Position numbers and translations under genes: made by a program. Positions 43,218 through 51,777 of a DNA stretch of 64,000 nucleotides are shown here, piece by piece. Source of the DNA: Oscillospiraceae bacterium (lineage in GTDB: Bacteria; Bacillota; Clostridia; Oscillospirales; Ruminococcaceae); NCBI GenBank assembly GCA_017847875.1, contig JAGASN010000002.1, positions 62,001 through 126,000 on the forward strand, read 5' to 3'. Within the stretch, counting starts at the first letter, position 1. Each line of letters opens with the position of its first letter. Under the pieces are notes generated by a model. That model had not been told where the DNA came from. It did no database searches and saw nothing but the letters and a program-made list of their open reading frames with translations.

Positions 43218-43281
43218 GCTGACAGGGTTACAATCCCTCAGTCACCTTCGGTGACAGTTCCCTTTACACAAGGGAGCCTTT
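43218..43281. repeat. Two-hairpin palindromic repeat downstream of era
   Basis: CCCTCA, then GTCACC-TTCG-GGTGAC-type hairpin and a CCCTTTACACAAGGG hairpin plus GAGCC. In reverse complement it reads GGCTCCCT...AGGGAACTGTCA...TGACTGAGGG, the same layout as the repeats bounding the DUF559 gene. It touches the era stop codon. Confidence 0.75.
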
Positions 43282-44195
43282 TATTGTTCGGTGAAACCGA
43301 AGTTGCGGAGAAGTCCGTCGCGGTTGCGCCAGTCTTCCTTGACTTTTACCCAAAGCTGAAGGTTTGCCTTACAGCCGAGGAAGCGTTCTATGCTCATTCT
43401 GGATTCGCTGCCGATTTTTTTGAGCATTGCGCCTTTTTTGCCGATTATGATACCTTTGTGGCTGTCGCGTTCGCAATAAATTATTGCGTCGATATCGACC
43501 ATATCCTTGCCTTCGCGTTCCTTCATGGCTTCGATGGAAACTGCGATTCCGTGGGGAACTTCGTCCTCAAGGTCAACAAGCATTCTTTCGCGGATAAGTT
43601 CCGCAACAATTGCTCTTTCCGGCTGGTCGGTTATGGAATCGTCTGCAAAATAATGGGGACCTTCTTCCGCATATTTTTCAAGCTCATCGGTGAGGATATT
43701 GATTCCGTCTTTTTTGAGCGCGGAAATCGGGATTACCTCGTCGAAATTATATTCTTTGGAAAGCATTGCGATTTTCGCAAGCATTTCCTCTTTGTTTTCA
43801 AGAGTATCGATTTTGTTGATGCAAAGGATTGCGGGAAGGCGAAGAGCCTTGAAGCGTTCAATAAGGTCGCGTTCAGGCTGGGTTATTTCGCCTTTTGGTT
43901 CAACAACAAGAATTGCGATATCAACGTCCGCAACGGAATCTCCAACCTGTTTTACCATGAAATCCGCAAGTTTTGTCTTAGGTTTATGGAGACCGGGAGT
44001 ATCGATGAAAACGAACTGGGTAAGTCCTTTGGTAAGGATACCGGTGATTCTTGTTCTGGTTGTCTGGGGTTTTGCGGAAACGGCGGCAACTTTTTCGCCG
44101 ATAAGCGCATTAAGAAGCGAGCTTTTTCCAACGTTGGGTCTTCCCACTATTGCTACAAAAGCGGATTTTGTTTCAAAATTTTTATTATTCATTGA
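43281..44195 (-). CDS. era: GTPase Era
   Basis: Era is a 16S rRNA-binding GTPase for 30S assembly. About 304 residues: G-R-P-N-V-G-K-S (Walker A), D-T-P-G-L-H (G3), N-K-I-D (G4), and a C-terminal KH domain with H-K-G-I-I-I-G-K-K-G-A-M-L-K-K-I-G. The start could be ATG 44195 or 44189; both lie inside the ybeY end, without a clear ribosome binding site, so translation is coupled. Position in phoH-ybeY-era-yqzL-recO is canonical, without the usual dgkA and cdd. Confidence 0.96.
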   Translation of the reverse strand, partial: SMNNKNFETKSAFVAIVGRPNVGKSSLLNALIGEKVAAVSAKPQTTRTRITGILTKGLTQFVFIDTPGLHKPKTKLADFMVKQVGDSVADVDIAILVVEPKGEITQPERDLIERFKALRLPAILCINKIDTLENKEEMLAKIAMLSKEYNFDEVIPISALKKDGINILTDELEKYAEEGPHYFADDSITDQPERAIVAELIRERMLVDLEDEVPHGIAVSIEAMKEREGKDMVDIDAIIYCERDSHKGIIIGKKGAMLKKIGSESRMSIERFLGCKANLQLWVKVKEDWRNRDGLLRNFGFTEQ

Positions 44196-44682
44196 CATAA
44201 CTTGCGTCACGCTGAAGACCAAGCTTCGCGAGGACGGTTTCCTCCCTTTCTCTCATATGTACCTGTTCCATGCCGCCGTTGACATGGTCATAACCAAGAA
44301 GATGCAAAACGGAATGGACGGTGAGATAGGCAACCTCTCTTTGAAGAGTGTGTCCGTAAAGTTCCGCCTGCTGTTCCGCTTTTTTCAGAGATATTACAAT
44401 ATCTCCGAGAAGAAGCGCACCGCTTTCCGGATTGCGGTCATAAATTCCGTTTTCTCCCAAAGGGAACGAAATTACATCGGTTACCGCATCAACATTTCTG
44501 AATTCGGCGTTAATTTTTTTGATTTCCTCATTGGAAACAAAACTGATGCTTATTTCCCCAGTTTCGGTAAAACCTTCGGTAAGAAGGGTCGCTTCGCAGC
44601 AGCGGCGCATAAGCATTCTTATTCCGGTTGGAATTTTAACTTCTTTCTGTCTGTTTGATATGATAACTTTTGCGATTGCCAT
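44185..44682 (-). CDS. ybeY: Endoribonuclease YbeY
   Basis: YbeY is a zinc RNase for 16S rRNA 3' end processing. The 165 residues start MAIAKVIISNRQKEVK (ATG 44682 behind AAAGGA); D-V-I-S-F-P and the zinc site H-S-V-L-H-L-L-G-Y-D-H are visible. The gene overlaps phoH by 47 bases and era by about 11, tight coupling in both directions. Confidence 0.95.
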   Translation of the reverse strand: MAIAKVIISNRQKEVKIPTGIRMLMRRCCEATLLTEGFTETGEISISFVSNEEIKKINAEFRNVDAVTDVISFPLGENGIYDRNPESGALLLGDIVISLKKAEQQAELYGHTLQREVAYLTVHSVLHLLGYDHVNGGMEQVHMREREETVLAKLGLQRDASYVNE

Positions 44683-45616
44683 TTTCTTTTGCTGTCCTTT
44701 CGTAATATTTTTCGTACGCCTTAATAATATTCTGGACAAGGCGATGGCGCACGACGTCTTTTTCGGTGAATTTTATAAGGGAAATATCTTCCACATCTTT
44801 AAGAACTTTTACCGCTTCAACAAGGCCGCTTTTTTTAATCGACGGAAGGTCGATCTGGGTGGCGTCGCCGTTTATTACGGCTTTTGAATTGAAACCGAGC
44901 CTTGTCAGGAACATTTTCATCTGCTCCGGAGTTGTGTTCTGTGCTTCATCAAGGATTATGAAGGAATCATCAAGAGTTCTTCCGCGCATATAGGCAAGAG
45001 GAGCAACTTCGATGTTTCCGCGTTCAACAAAGCGCTGATAGTTTTCCGCGCCGAGCATTTCGAAAAGCGCATCATAAAGCGGGCGGAGATAGGGGTCAAC
45101 TTTGTTCTGAAGGTCGCCGGGAAGAAAACCGAGTTTTTCGCCCGCTTCAACAGCCGGACGGGTGAGGATTATTCTGTTTACTTCCTGGTTGCGGAAGGCT
45201 TTTACCGCCATTGCGACGGCAAGATAGGTCTTACCTGTTCCGGCAGGGCCGACTCCTATGGTTATGGTGGTGTTTTTAATGGCTTCGATATACGCTTTCT
45301 GGCCAAGAGTTTTTGCTTTGACCGGTTTGCCTTTTGAAGTTATACAGATGCAGTCGGAACTGATTTTGTTGACCTGGTCTTCGTTGCCTTCGTTGACCAG
45401 ATCCATAACGTAGTGAATGTTCTGGTCGTTAAGTTCTTCTCCTCTGCTGATGAGGGAAAGAAGGCTTTGAACAGCTTTTCCCGCAAGAGAAACTTTTTCC
45501 GGATCGCCGGAAATTTTTATCTGGGTTCCCCGGCAAAGAATTCCGACTCCGTAGGCTTTTTCTATTTCTTTTATATTTTCGTCGAAGCTTCCGAAAAGGG
45601 CGACGGCGTTTTCCAT
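44636..45616 (-). CDS. phoH: PhoH family ATPase
   Basis: PhoH-like proteins are RNA-binding P-loop ATPases, cotranscribed with ybeY. Walker A G-P-A-G-T-G-K-T and Walker B F-I-I-L-D-E-A-Q-N-T-T are clear. The conservative start is ATG 45616 (326 residues). However, family proteins extend several residues before L-F-G, and the only AAGGAG is 35 bases upstream, eight bases from an in-frame ACG at 45643. Translation from there would add T-E-Q-L-V-D-I-E-R. A non-AUG start is therefore possible. Confidence 0.93.
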   Translation of the reverse strand: MENAVALFGSFDENIKEIEKAYGVGILCRGTQIKISGDPEKVSLAGKAVQSLLSLISRGEELNDQNIHYVMDLVNEGNEDQVNKISSDCICITSKGKPVKAKTLGQKAYIEAIKNTTITIGVGPAGTGKTYLAVAMAVKAFRNQEVNRIILTRPAVEAGEKLGFLPGDLQNKVDPYLRPLYDALFEMLGAENYQRFVERGNIEVAPLAYMRGRTLDDSFIILDEAQNTTPEQMKMFLTRLGFNSKAVINGDATQIDLPSIKKSGLVEAVKVLKDVEDISLIKFTEKDVVRHRLVQNIIKAYEKYYERTAKENGNRKSYHIKQTERS

Positions 45617-45760
45617 TCTTTCAATATCGACTAACTGTTCCGTAACGTTTTCTCCTTTTTATGGCTGAATTAAAAATAAATAAATTTTCACAAATACATA
45701 GTATATCAGAAATATTATATAAAATAAAGGGAAAATCTGTATTTTTTATGTTTATTTTTC

Positions 45761-45787
45761 ACCTTGAAACTATTATCCGCATAAACT
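45761..45787 (+). promoter_or_regulatory. Possible sigma-K-type (mother cell) promoter of the amidase
   Basis: AC at 45761-45762, 17 bases, then CATAAACT (CATANNNT) at 45780-45787. Pattern match only; such short consensus sites occur by chance. Confidence 0.4.
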
Positions 45788-45818
45788 GATGATATATTGA
45801 AGTTTTGGAGGAAATTTT

Positions 45819-46559
45819 ATGCCGATAATATATCTCAGTCCTTCCACCCAACAGGCAAACACCTACGTTACCGGAGGAAGCGAAGAATATTGGATGAACC
45901 TTCTTGCGGACGAACTTGAACCCTGGCTTATTTCAAGCGGGATACGCTTCAGCAGGAACACTCCGCAGATGACCGCAGGTTCATCAATCCGCGCTTCAAA
46001 CGCCGGGAATTATGATTTTCATCTTGCACTCCATTCAAACGCGGCGCCGGAAGGAAGATACGGCGAAGTTCAGGGCATAATTGCATTTTATGCGCCCAAC
46101 AGCGTTAACGGAAAAAGAGCCGCGGTGCTGATTTCCGAAAACCTCGGCACGATTTATCCATATCCTGAAGGAGCCCGTGCTCAAAGCACAACTTCTCTCG
46201 GCGAAGTCACAAGAACAAGGGCACCGGCGGTGCTCGTTGAGATTGCTTATCACGATAACATCGACGACGCGAACTGGATAACGTCAAATCTCGAGCAGAT
46301 TGCAGAAAAGCTTGCCCTTTCCATGACGGAATATTTTGGGCTTCCGCTTGTTCCGCCAATGGCTCCGCAAACAGGAAAAGTGGCTTTATCAAGCGGAAAT
46401 TTGAATATAAGAAATTTTCCGAGCACCGGAGGAAAAATCATTTCCTCCGCGCCGAACAATTCCGTGCTCACGGTGCTCGGAAACCGAAACGGCTGGTACA
46501 CGGTGAACTATAACGGAACTGTCGGCTTTGCAAATTCGGATTATATCCGGCTCATCTGA
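45819..46559 (+). CDS. N-acetylmuramoyl-L-alanine amidase with SH3 domain, no signal peptide
   Basis: The 246 residues: an Amidase_3 zinc domain (about 1-180) beginning Y-L-S-P-S-T-Q-Q-A-N-T-Y, with H-L-A-L-H-S-N-A and V-L-V-E-I-A-Y-H-D-N; then a Pro-rich linker and a bacterial SH3 domain (about 190-246: L-N-I-R-N-F-P-S-T-G-G). It cleaves peptidoglycan amide bonds. No signal peptide is present, as in CwlC-type mother-cell autolysins or phage endolysins. No phage genes are near. Strong GGAGG start. Confidence 0.86.
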   Translation: MPIIYLSPSTQQANTYVTGGSEEYWMNLLADELEPWLISSGIRFSRNTPQMTAGSSIRASNAGNYDFHLALHSNAAPEGRYGEVQGIIAFYAPNSVNGKRAAVLISENLGTIYPYPEGARAQSTTSLGEVTRTRAPAVLVEIAYHDNIDDANWITSNLEQIAEKLALSMTEYFGLPLVPPMAPQTGKVALSSGNLNIRNFPSTGGKIISSAPNNSVLTVLGNRNGWYTVNYNGTVGFANSDYIRLI

Positions 46560-46623
46560 CCCCTTGATTAATCTTCCGGAATGATGTATTATATTGTTAT
46601 ATTCTTTCCGGAGGTGCAAACCC

Positions 46624-47193
46624 ATGTCCCTTGATGAACTTCGTGCTCAATGTCTGAACTGTAAAAAATGCGGGCTTTGTGAAACCCGCAACAACGTTGT
46701 TTTCGGAATCGGAAATCCGAAATCTAAAGTTCTTTTCATCGGCGAAGGTCCCGGAGAAAACGAAGATCTGCAGGGCAAGCCTTTTGTCGGAAGAGGCGGA
46801 ATGCTTCTTGATAAGATGCTTGCGGTGGTCGATCTTTCCCGCGAAAAAAACATCTATATTGCGAACATGGTAAAATGCCGTCCGCCTAAAAACCGCGACC
46901 CGGAAGAAACGGAAGTTGCCGCCTGCCGTCCCTGGCTTGAAGAACAGATCCGTATTATCGACCCGAAGATAATCGTCTGCCTCGGAAGAGTTTCGGCGAT
47001 CCGTTTTATCGACCCGAATTTTAAGGTTACCAAAGAGCACGGTCAGTTTATTGAAAAAGACGGCCGCCTTGTTATGGGAACTTTCCACCCGGCGGCGATT
47101 CTCCGCAACCCGAACCAGAAACCCGCCGCAATGGAAGATTTTTTTGCGCTCCAGGAAAAAATCAAGGAAATCTGCCCGGAAACTTATGCATAA
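46624..47193 (+). CDS. Family 4 uracil-DNA glycosylase
   Basis: UDG type 4 excises uracil from DNA and holds a [4Fe-4S] cluster. The 189 residues start MSLDELRAQCLNCKKC. Cluster Cys are in C-x2-C near the N-terminus and later positions (C-R-P-P-K, C-R-P-W). G-E-G-P-G-E-N-E-D and G-x-F-H-P-A-A-I-L-R-N-P are the two active-site motifs. I chose ATG 46624 after CCGGAGGTG; an upstream in-frame start has no ribosome binding site. Confidence 0.94.
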   Translation: MSLDELRAQCLNCKKCGLCETRNNVVFGIGNPKSKVLFIGEGPGENEDLQGKPFVGRGGMLLDKMLAVVDLSREKNIYIANMVKCRPPKNRDPEETEVAACRPWLEEQIRIIDPKIIVCLGRVSAIRFIDPNFKVTKEHGQFIEKDGRLVMGTFHPAAILRNPNQKPAAMEDFFALQEKIKEICPETYA

Positions 47194-47194
47194 T

Positions 47195-47227
47195 AAAAAT
47201 CCACCCGTGTAGCGGGTGGATTTTTTT
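47195..47227. terminator. Terminator after the uracil-DNA glycosylase
   Basis: AAAAATCCACCCG-TGTAG-CGGGTGGA then T7; serves the convergent acetyltransferase gene too. Confidence 0.9.
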
Positions 47228-47663
47228 ATATTGTTTTTGCAAAATGAACGGTGCGCTCTATTTCCTTAAAACCGAGCGCCATATGGAAAGCATAGCTTGC
47301 TTCGTTGGTCAAAAGGCAATCGCTTCCGAATTCCTTGCAGCCTTTTTCTTTTGCCCAGTCGGCGCAAAATTCAAAAAGCTTTTTTGCAATTCCTTTTCCG
47401 CGGAATTCTTCCGAAACGGCAATTCCCTCAAGATATGCCACCGGAGAAGATTTTGTTCCGGCAACATATTCACTGCGTAACCTTATATTTGCAAACCCGA
47501 CAACTTTTCCGGAAAATTCTGCAACTGCGACCAAATCTTTTTCAGAATCGAGGAGCTGTTCAAAATCCTCACGGAGTTCTTCCTCGTTTCCGCCCCAAAC
47601 TTCCGGCAAAGAAGCGAGAGAGGCGAGAAAGGCTATATCCCTGTTTTCAGCCTTGCGAATCAT
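47226..47663 (-). CDS. GNAT acetyltransferase resembling aminoglycoside 6'-acetyltransferases
   Basis: The 145 residues contain Y-L-E-G-I-A-V-S-E-E-F-R-G-K-G-I-A-K-K-L (acetyl-CoA loop) and A-D-W-A-K-E-K-G-C-K-E-F-G-S-D, then S-Y-A-F-H-M-A-L-G-F-K-E-I-E-R-T-V-H-F, the order seen in AAC(6')-I-type enzymes. Substrate is not provable from sequence; many such chromosomal genes have no resistance phenotype. Its ATG overlaps the next upstream gene's stop by four bases. Confidence 0.8.
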   Translation of the reverse strand: MIRKAENRDIAFLASLASLPEVWGGNEEELREDFEQLLDSEKDLVAVAEFSGKVVGFANIRLRSEYVAGTKSSPVAYLEGIAVSEEFRGKGIAKKLFEFCADWAKEKGCKEFGSDCLLTNEASYAFHMALGFKEIERTVHFAKTI

Positions 47664-47872
47664 TTCTTTTTCCCGCTTACAAAGAAGAAAATTATTCCGC
47701 CGACAGCAAGAAGCGCAAGAACTCCCGCTCCGATCATAAGGCCAAGACCTTCGCCGCCGGTGTTGATTATTCCTTCCGGCTGTTCAAAAAGAACCGGTGC
47801 GCCGGCGAATGCGGTTACGGAAAGCATAAAACTCATCATAAAAGCGCAAAGCGCTGAAAAAACTTTTTTCAT
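47660..47872 (-). CDS. Tiny secreted protein: signal peptide plus C-terminal sorting-like signal
   Basis: The 70 residues consist of a signal peptide (MKKVFSALCAFMMSFMLSVTAFA, cleavage near A23), a short mature stretch of about 15 residues, then I-N-T-G-G-E-G-L-G-L followed by a TM helix (about 47-66) and S-G-K-K-K. The T-G-G-E-G plus helix and basic tail looks like a cell wall sorting signal, but the L-P-x of a standard motif is missing. It overlaps the acetyltransferase start. I know no exact family. Confidence 0.68.
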   Translation of the reverse strand: MKKVFSALCAFMMSFMLSVTAFAGAPVLFEQPEGIINTGGEGLGLMIGAGVLALLAVGGIIFFFVSGKKK

Positions 47873-48039
47873 AACGGAAAACCTCTCTTCTGTTGAATTG
47901 CTATGAAATAATTTTATTCTTTTTTCTTTTACAAGTCAATGAATATTCTGTAAAGAGTGTCTTAAGATTGCGATTCGGAATAATTTAGAGATATATACCA
48001 TAAGAAAACCCTTTTATATTTTATCGTTTTATGATAGAA

Positions 48040-48045
48040 TATAAT
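48040..48045 (+). promoter_or_regulatory. Likely -10 element upstream of YgiQ gene
   Basis: TATAAT 29 bases before the start; no convincing -35. Confidence 0.45.
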
Positions 48046-48073
48046 AGATTTAGTATGTTTTGGAGGTATCGGA

Positions 48074-49987
48074 ATGCCTTTTTTGCCCGTTAATAAAGAA
48101 GATATGAAAAAACGCGGCTGGGACGAAGTTGATTTTGTCTTCGTAACCGGCGACGCTTATGTTGACCACCCTTCCTTCGGTCCGGCAATTCTTTCCCGCC
48201 TGCTTGAAAGCAGAGGTTACAGAGTTGCGATTCTTGCCCAGCCGGATTGGAAAAGCAATTATGATTTCACCCGTTTTGGAAAACCGCGCCTTGGATTCCT
48301 TGTTTCCGCGGGTAACATCGACTCCATGGTCGCCCATTACACCGTTGCAAAACGCAAACGCCGTGACGACGCTTATTCCCCGGGCAAAAAAGCGGGACTT
48401 CGTCCGGACAGAGCGGTCACCGTTTACAGCAAAAAGATAAAATCCATTTATCCGGACGTTCCGGTTATCATCGGCGGAATCGAAGCTTCGCTCCGTCGCT
48501 TTGCCCATTATGATTATTGGGAAAACAAGGTTATGCCTTCGGTTCTTCTTGATTCCGGAGCGGATTTGCTTTCTTACGGAATGGGCGAACACCAGACCCT
48601 TGAAATTGCGGAAAGACTCAATAACGGCGAATATCCCGTCACCATGACCGACATTCGCGGAACCTGCTATCTTGTTCCGGTAAACGAATATGAACCGGGT
48701 CCTGCGGTCGAATGTCCTTCCTTCGAAAAAGTCTGCGAAAGCAAAACGGATTATGCCGTTGCCACCAGAAAACAGCAGGACGAGCAGGACCATATCCGCG
48801 GCAAAAAGATAATACAGCGCCACGGAAACATGATGCTTGTTCAGAACCCGCCTTCCGCTCCTCTTAATCAGGAAGAACTGGACGAGGTTTTTGCTCTTCC
48901 CTATATGCGCGATTATCACCCGATGTATCAGAAAATGGGCGGAGTTCCCGCCATTGAGGAAGTCCTTTTTTCCATCAACCACAACCGCGGCTGCTTTGGC
49001 GGCTGTAACTTCTGCGCCCTTGCTTTCCATCAGGGAAGATACGTTACCAGCAGAAGCCGCGAATCCATTATGGAAGAAGCAAAGATCCTTACTGCGGACC
49101 CGAGATTCAAAGGATATATCCACGACGTTGGCGGTCCTTCCGCAAACTTCCGCAATCCTGCCTGCGAAAAACAGAAAAAGCTCGGACTTTGCGCCGGCAA
49201 AAAATGCCTTGCGCCCAATCCCTGCCCCAATCTTATTGCGGACCACAGCGAATATCTCGAAATTCTTCGGGAACTTCGTTCTCTTCCGAGAGTTAAAGCT
49301 GTTTTTATCCGCAGCGGAATCCGTTATGACTACGTTATGGCGGACAAGGACGACAGATTCTTTAAAGACCTTGTAAGATATCACGTCAGCGGACACCTTA
49401 AAGTTGCACCGGAACATTGCAACGCCGGCGTTCTCGATATGATGGGCAAGCCGCATATCGACGTTTTTGAAAAATTCCAGAAAAGATTTATGGAACTCAC
49501 CCGCTCCGCCGGAAAAGAACAGTATCTCGTTCCCTATCTTATGTCCTCCCACCCGGGAAGCACCATTAAAGATGCCGTTGCGGTTGCCCAGTTCCTTAAA
49601 AAACACGATATCCGTCCGGAACAGGTACAGGATTTTTATCCCACTCCCGGAACGGTTTCCACCTGCATGTTCTACACAGGTCTTGATCCTTACACCATGA
49701 AGGAAGTTTACGTTCCGACCAATTCCGAGGACAAGGCTCTTCAGCGTGCTCTTTTGCAGTATTATATTCCGGAAAACGCTGATATGGTAAGAAAAGCTCT
49801 TCGCAAGGCACACAGGGAAGAACTTATAGGAAACGGTCCGGATTGCCTTGTTCGTGAAGATTTCCGCGCAAAAAACATTGCGGAGAAAAACGGAACCAAA
49901 GTTGTTTACAGTGAAAAGAAACCCCTTGGAAAACACAAGAACCCGAAGCTTTCCGGAAAATCCAAAAAGCCGAAGAGAGTTAAATAA
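48074..49987 (+). CDS. YgiQ family radical SAM protein
   Basis: The 637 residues match the YgiQ/UPF0313 family of unknown reaction. N-terminal segment M-P-F-L-P-V-N-K-E-D-M is followed by D-V-P-V-I-I-G-G-I-E-A-S-L-R-R-F-A-H-Y-D-Y-W, typical of the B12-like binding part. The radical SAM cluster is C-F-G-G-C-N-F-C, with C-x3-C-x2-C. The basic, low-complexity tail ends K-S-K-K-P-K-R-V-K. Strong GGAGG start. guaD follows 20 bases later. Confidence 0.93.
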   Translation: MPFLPVNKEDMKKRGWDEVDFVFVTGDAYVDHPSFGPAILSRLLESRGYRVAILAQPDWKSNYDFTRFGKPRLGFLVSAGNIDSMVAHYTVAKRKRRDDAYSPGKKAGLRPDRAVTVYSKKIKSIYPDVPVIIGGIEASLRRFAHYDYWENKVMPSVLLDSGADLLSYGMGEHQTLEIAERLNNGEYPVTMTDIRGTCYLVPVNEYEPGPAVECPSFEKVCESKTDYAVATRKQQDEQDHIRGKKIIQRHGNMMLVQNPPSAPLNQEELDEVFALPYMRDYHPMYQKMGGVPAIEEVLFSINHNRGCFGGCNFCALAFHQGRYVTSRSRESIMEEAKILTADPRFKGYIHDVGGPSANFRNPACEKQKKLGLCAGKKCLAPNPCPNLIADHSEYLEILRELRSLPRVKAVFIRSGIRYDYVMADKDDRFFKDLVRYHVSGHLKVAPEHCNAGVLDMMGKPHIDVFEKFQKRFMELTRSAGKEQYLVPYLMSSHPGSTIKDAVAVAQFLKKHDIRPEQVQDFYPTPGTVSTCMFYTGLDPYTMKEVYVPTNSEDKALQRALLQYYIPENADMVRKALRKAHREELIGNGPDCLVREDFRAKNIAEKNGTKVVYSEKKPLGKHKNPKLSGKSKKPKRVK

Positions 49988-50007
49988 CAGAAAGAAGATA
50001 ATATATA

Positions 50008-51288
50008 ATGAATCGTTTTGCCTGGAAAGGCCAGATTTATCATACAAACGAAAAAAGAGAACTCAAAATTTTTGAAAACAGCTGGGTCCTTTGCGAAAAC
50101 GGAATCTGCAAAGGCGTTTTCGGGGAGCTTCCGGAAGACTGGAAAGACGCGGAACTCACCGATTTCGGCGACAAAATAATAATCCCCGGTTTTTCCGATC
50201 TTCATGTTCACGCCGCGCAGTATTCCTATATCGGAACCGGAATGGACGAAGAACTTCTGGGCTGGCTTGAAAAATATGCCTTCCCGGAAGAAGCCGCCTT
50301 TTTCGACCTTGAATATGCGAAAAAAGCCTATTCCTGTTTTGTCCGCGACCTTCGGAAAAGCGCAACCACCAGAGCTTCGATTTTTGCTTCGAAACACGTT
50401 CCCGCAACGGAGCTTTTAATGGAAATGCTCGACAAAACCGGACTTAAAACCTACGTTGGAAAAGTGAACATGGACCGCAACTGCCCGGATTATATCCGCG
50501 AAGAAAGCGCGGAAATTTCCGGAAACGACACGGAAAAATGGGTTTCGGAAACCATTGATAAATTCGAAAATACAAAACCAATTCTTACTCCCCGTTTCAC
50601 TCCGACCTGTTCCGACGAAGTTATGGCGAAGCTTGGAGAGATCCAGAAAAAATACGGCGTTGCCATGCAAAGCCACCTTTCCGAAAACCAGGGAGAAATT
50701 GCCTGGGTAAAGGAACTTTGTCCGGATACCGAATTTTACGGCGAGGCTTATGACAAATTCGGACTTTTCGGCGGAGAAAACTGCCCGACCATTATGGCGC
50801 ACTGCGTTTATTCTTCCGATGAGGAACTTGAACTTATTGAAAAGCGCGGAGTATGGATCTGTCTTTGTCCCCAATCCAACATGAACGTTGCAACCGGAAT
50901 TGCACCCGCAAGAAAATATCTTGAAAAAGGTCTTAAAATCGGTCTCGGAAGTGACCTTGCCGGCGGAAGCACCCTTTCCATTTTCCGGGCGATAACCGAT
51001 TCCGTTGTTGCATCAAAACTCCGCTGGAGACTTGTTGACCAGAATCTTAAACCCCTTTCCGTTGCCGAAGCGTTTTATATGGCAACCCGAGGAGGCGGAA
51101 GCTTTTTCGGAAAAACCGGCGCATTTGAGGAAGGTTTTGAAATGGATGCGGTAGTAATCGACGATTCCGCCCTTTATACCCCGAAAAAGCTTTCCATGCA
51201 CGACCGTTTTGAAAGACTTTGCTATCTTTATACCGACAGCAAAATCGTCGCAAAATGCGTTGCGGGAAAAATGATCAATCTGGAATAA
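50008..51288 (+). CDS. guaD: Guanine deaminase (amidohydrolase)
   Basis: GuaD converts guanine to xanthine. The 426 residues have the metal-binding H-V-H-A-A-Q (H at about 69 and 71), T-P-R-F-T-P-T-C-S-D-E and Q-S-H-L-S-E-N, the guanine deaminase signatures, then H-C-V-Y and G-S-D-L-A-G-G. No riboswitch was seen upstream. It is likely read through from the YgiQ gene and ends at a hairpin. Confidence 0.9.
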   Translation: MNRFAWKGQIYHTNEKRELKIFENSWVLCENGICKGVFGELPEDWKDAELTDFGDKIIIPGFSDLHVHAAQYSYIGTGMDEELLGWLEKYAFPEEAAFFDLEYAKKAYSCFVRDLRKSATTRASIFASKHVPATELLMEMLDKTGLKTYVGKVNMDRNCPDYIREESAEISGNDTEKWVSETIDKFENTKPILTPRFTPTCSDEVMAKLGEIQKKYGVAMQSHLSENQGEIAWVKELCPDTEFYGEAYDKFGLFGGENCPTIMAHCVYSSDEELELIEKRGVWICLCPQSNMNVATGIAPARKYLEKGLKIGLGSDLAGGSTLSIFRAITDSVVASKLRWRLVDQNLKPLSVAEAFYMATRGGGSFFGKTGAFEEGFEMDAVVIDDSALYTPKKLSMHDRFERLCYLYTDSKIVAKCVAGKMINLE

Positions 51289-51292
51289 TAAA

Positions 51293-51324
51293 AAATCGGC
51301 AGCCTTTTAAGACTGCCGATCCAA
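51293..51324. terminator. Hairpin terminator after guaD
   Basis: ATCGGCAG/CTGCCGAT stem (about 51297-51322) with A-rich sequence on one side; it lies between convergent guaD and GtrA genes. Confidence 0.75.
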
Positions 51325-51777
51325 TTATTTTTTTCGGTAAAGAAGAATTTTTTTCATAAAGAAGTTCCAGAAAAGGACGATTACTGCCGCGGCGGCTTTT
51401 GAAATCATATAATACAGGCCGAGTTTTTCGGTAAAAGCCCACATAAGAAGTTCGGTCAGACCAAGACCCATGACCGCGATTATTGCGAAAACGGAAAATT
51501 CCTTTGCTTTTTCCGCGCCGGTTGTTTTTTTGCTGAAAACAAGGAGTTTTGAAAGAGCATAGTTTACGCAAAGACCGGAAATAAACGAAATTATTCCGGA
51601 AACGAGATAGTAAACTCCGAGTTCGGTTATAATATGAAGAAGAACATAATCGGCAACAAAACTTGCTCCGCCAACGAAAATATAGCGGAAGAACTGGAGA
51701 AAACCGTCTTCGGTCGGTTCCAGCAAAAGACCTTTAAGGTCGCCTTTTTTAAGAAGTTCAAAGAATTTTTTAAGCAT
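51325..51777 (-). CDS. GtrA-family membrane protein
   Basis: The 150 residues have four TM helices of the GtrA fold: Q-F-F-R-Y-I-F-V-G-G-A-S-F-V-A-D-Y and S-F-I-S-G-L-C-V-N-Y-A-L-S-K-L-L-V-F. GtrA proteins flip or help transfer polyprenyl-linked sugars. A GtrB-like glycosyltransferase is encoded 1 kb downstream on the other strand, so the two may act together even though not in one operon. The ATG at 51777 has AAGGA upstream. Confidence 0.9.
   Translation of the reverse strand: MLKKFFELLKKGDLKGLLLEPTEDGFLQFFRYIFVGGASFVADYVLLHIITELGVYYLVSGIISFISGLCVNYALSKLLVFSKKTTGAEKAKEFSVFAIIAVMGLGLTELLMWAFTEKLGLYYMISKAAAAVIVLFWNFFMKKILLYRKK

Noticed and set aside
48050-50047. A 665-codon open frame on the minus strand opposite the YgiQ gene
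   Set aside because: Shadow of the radical SAM gene; no ribosome binding site or domain.
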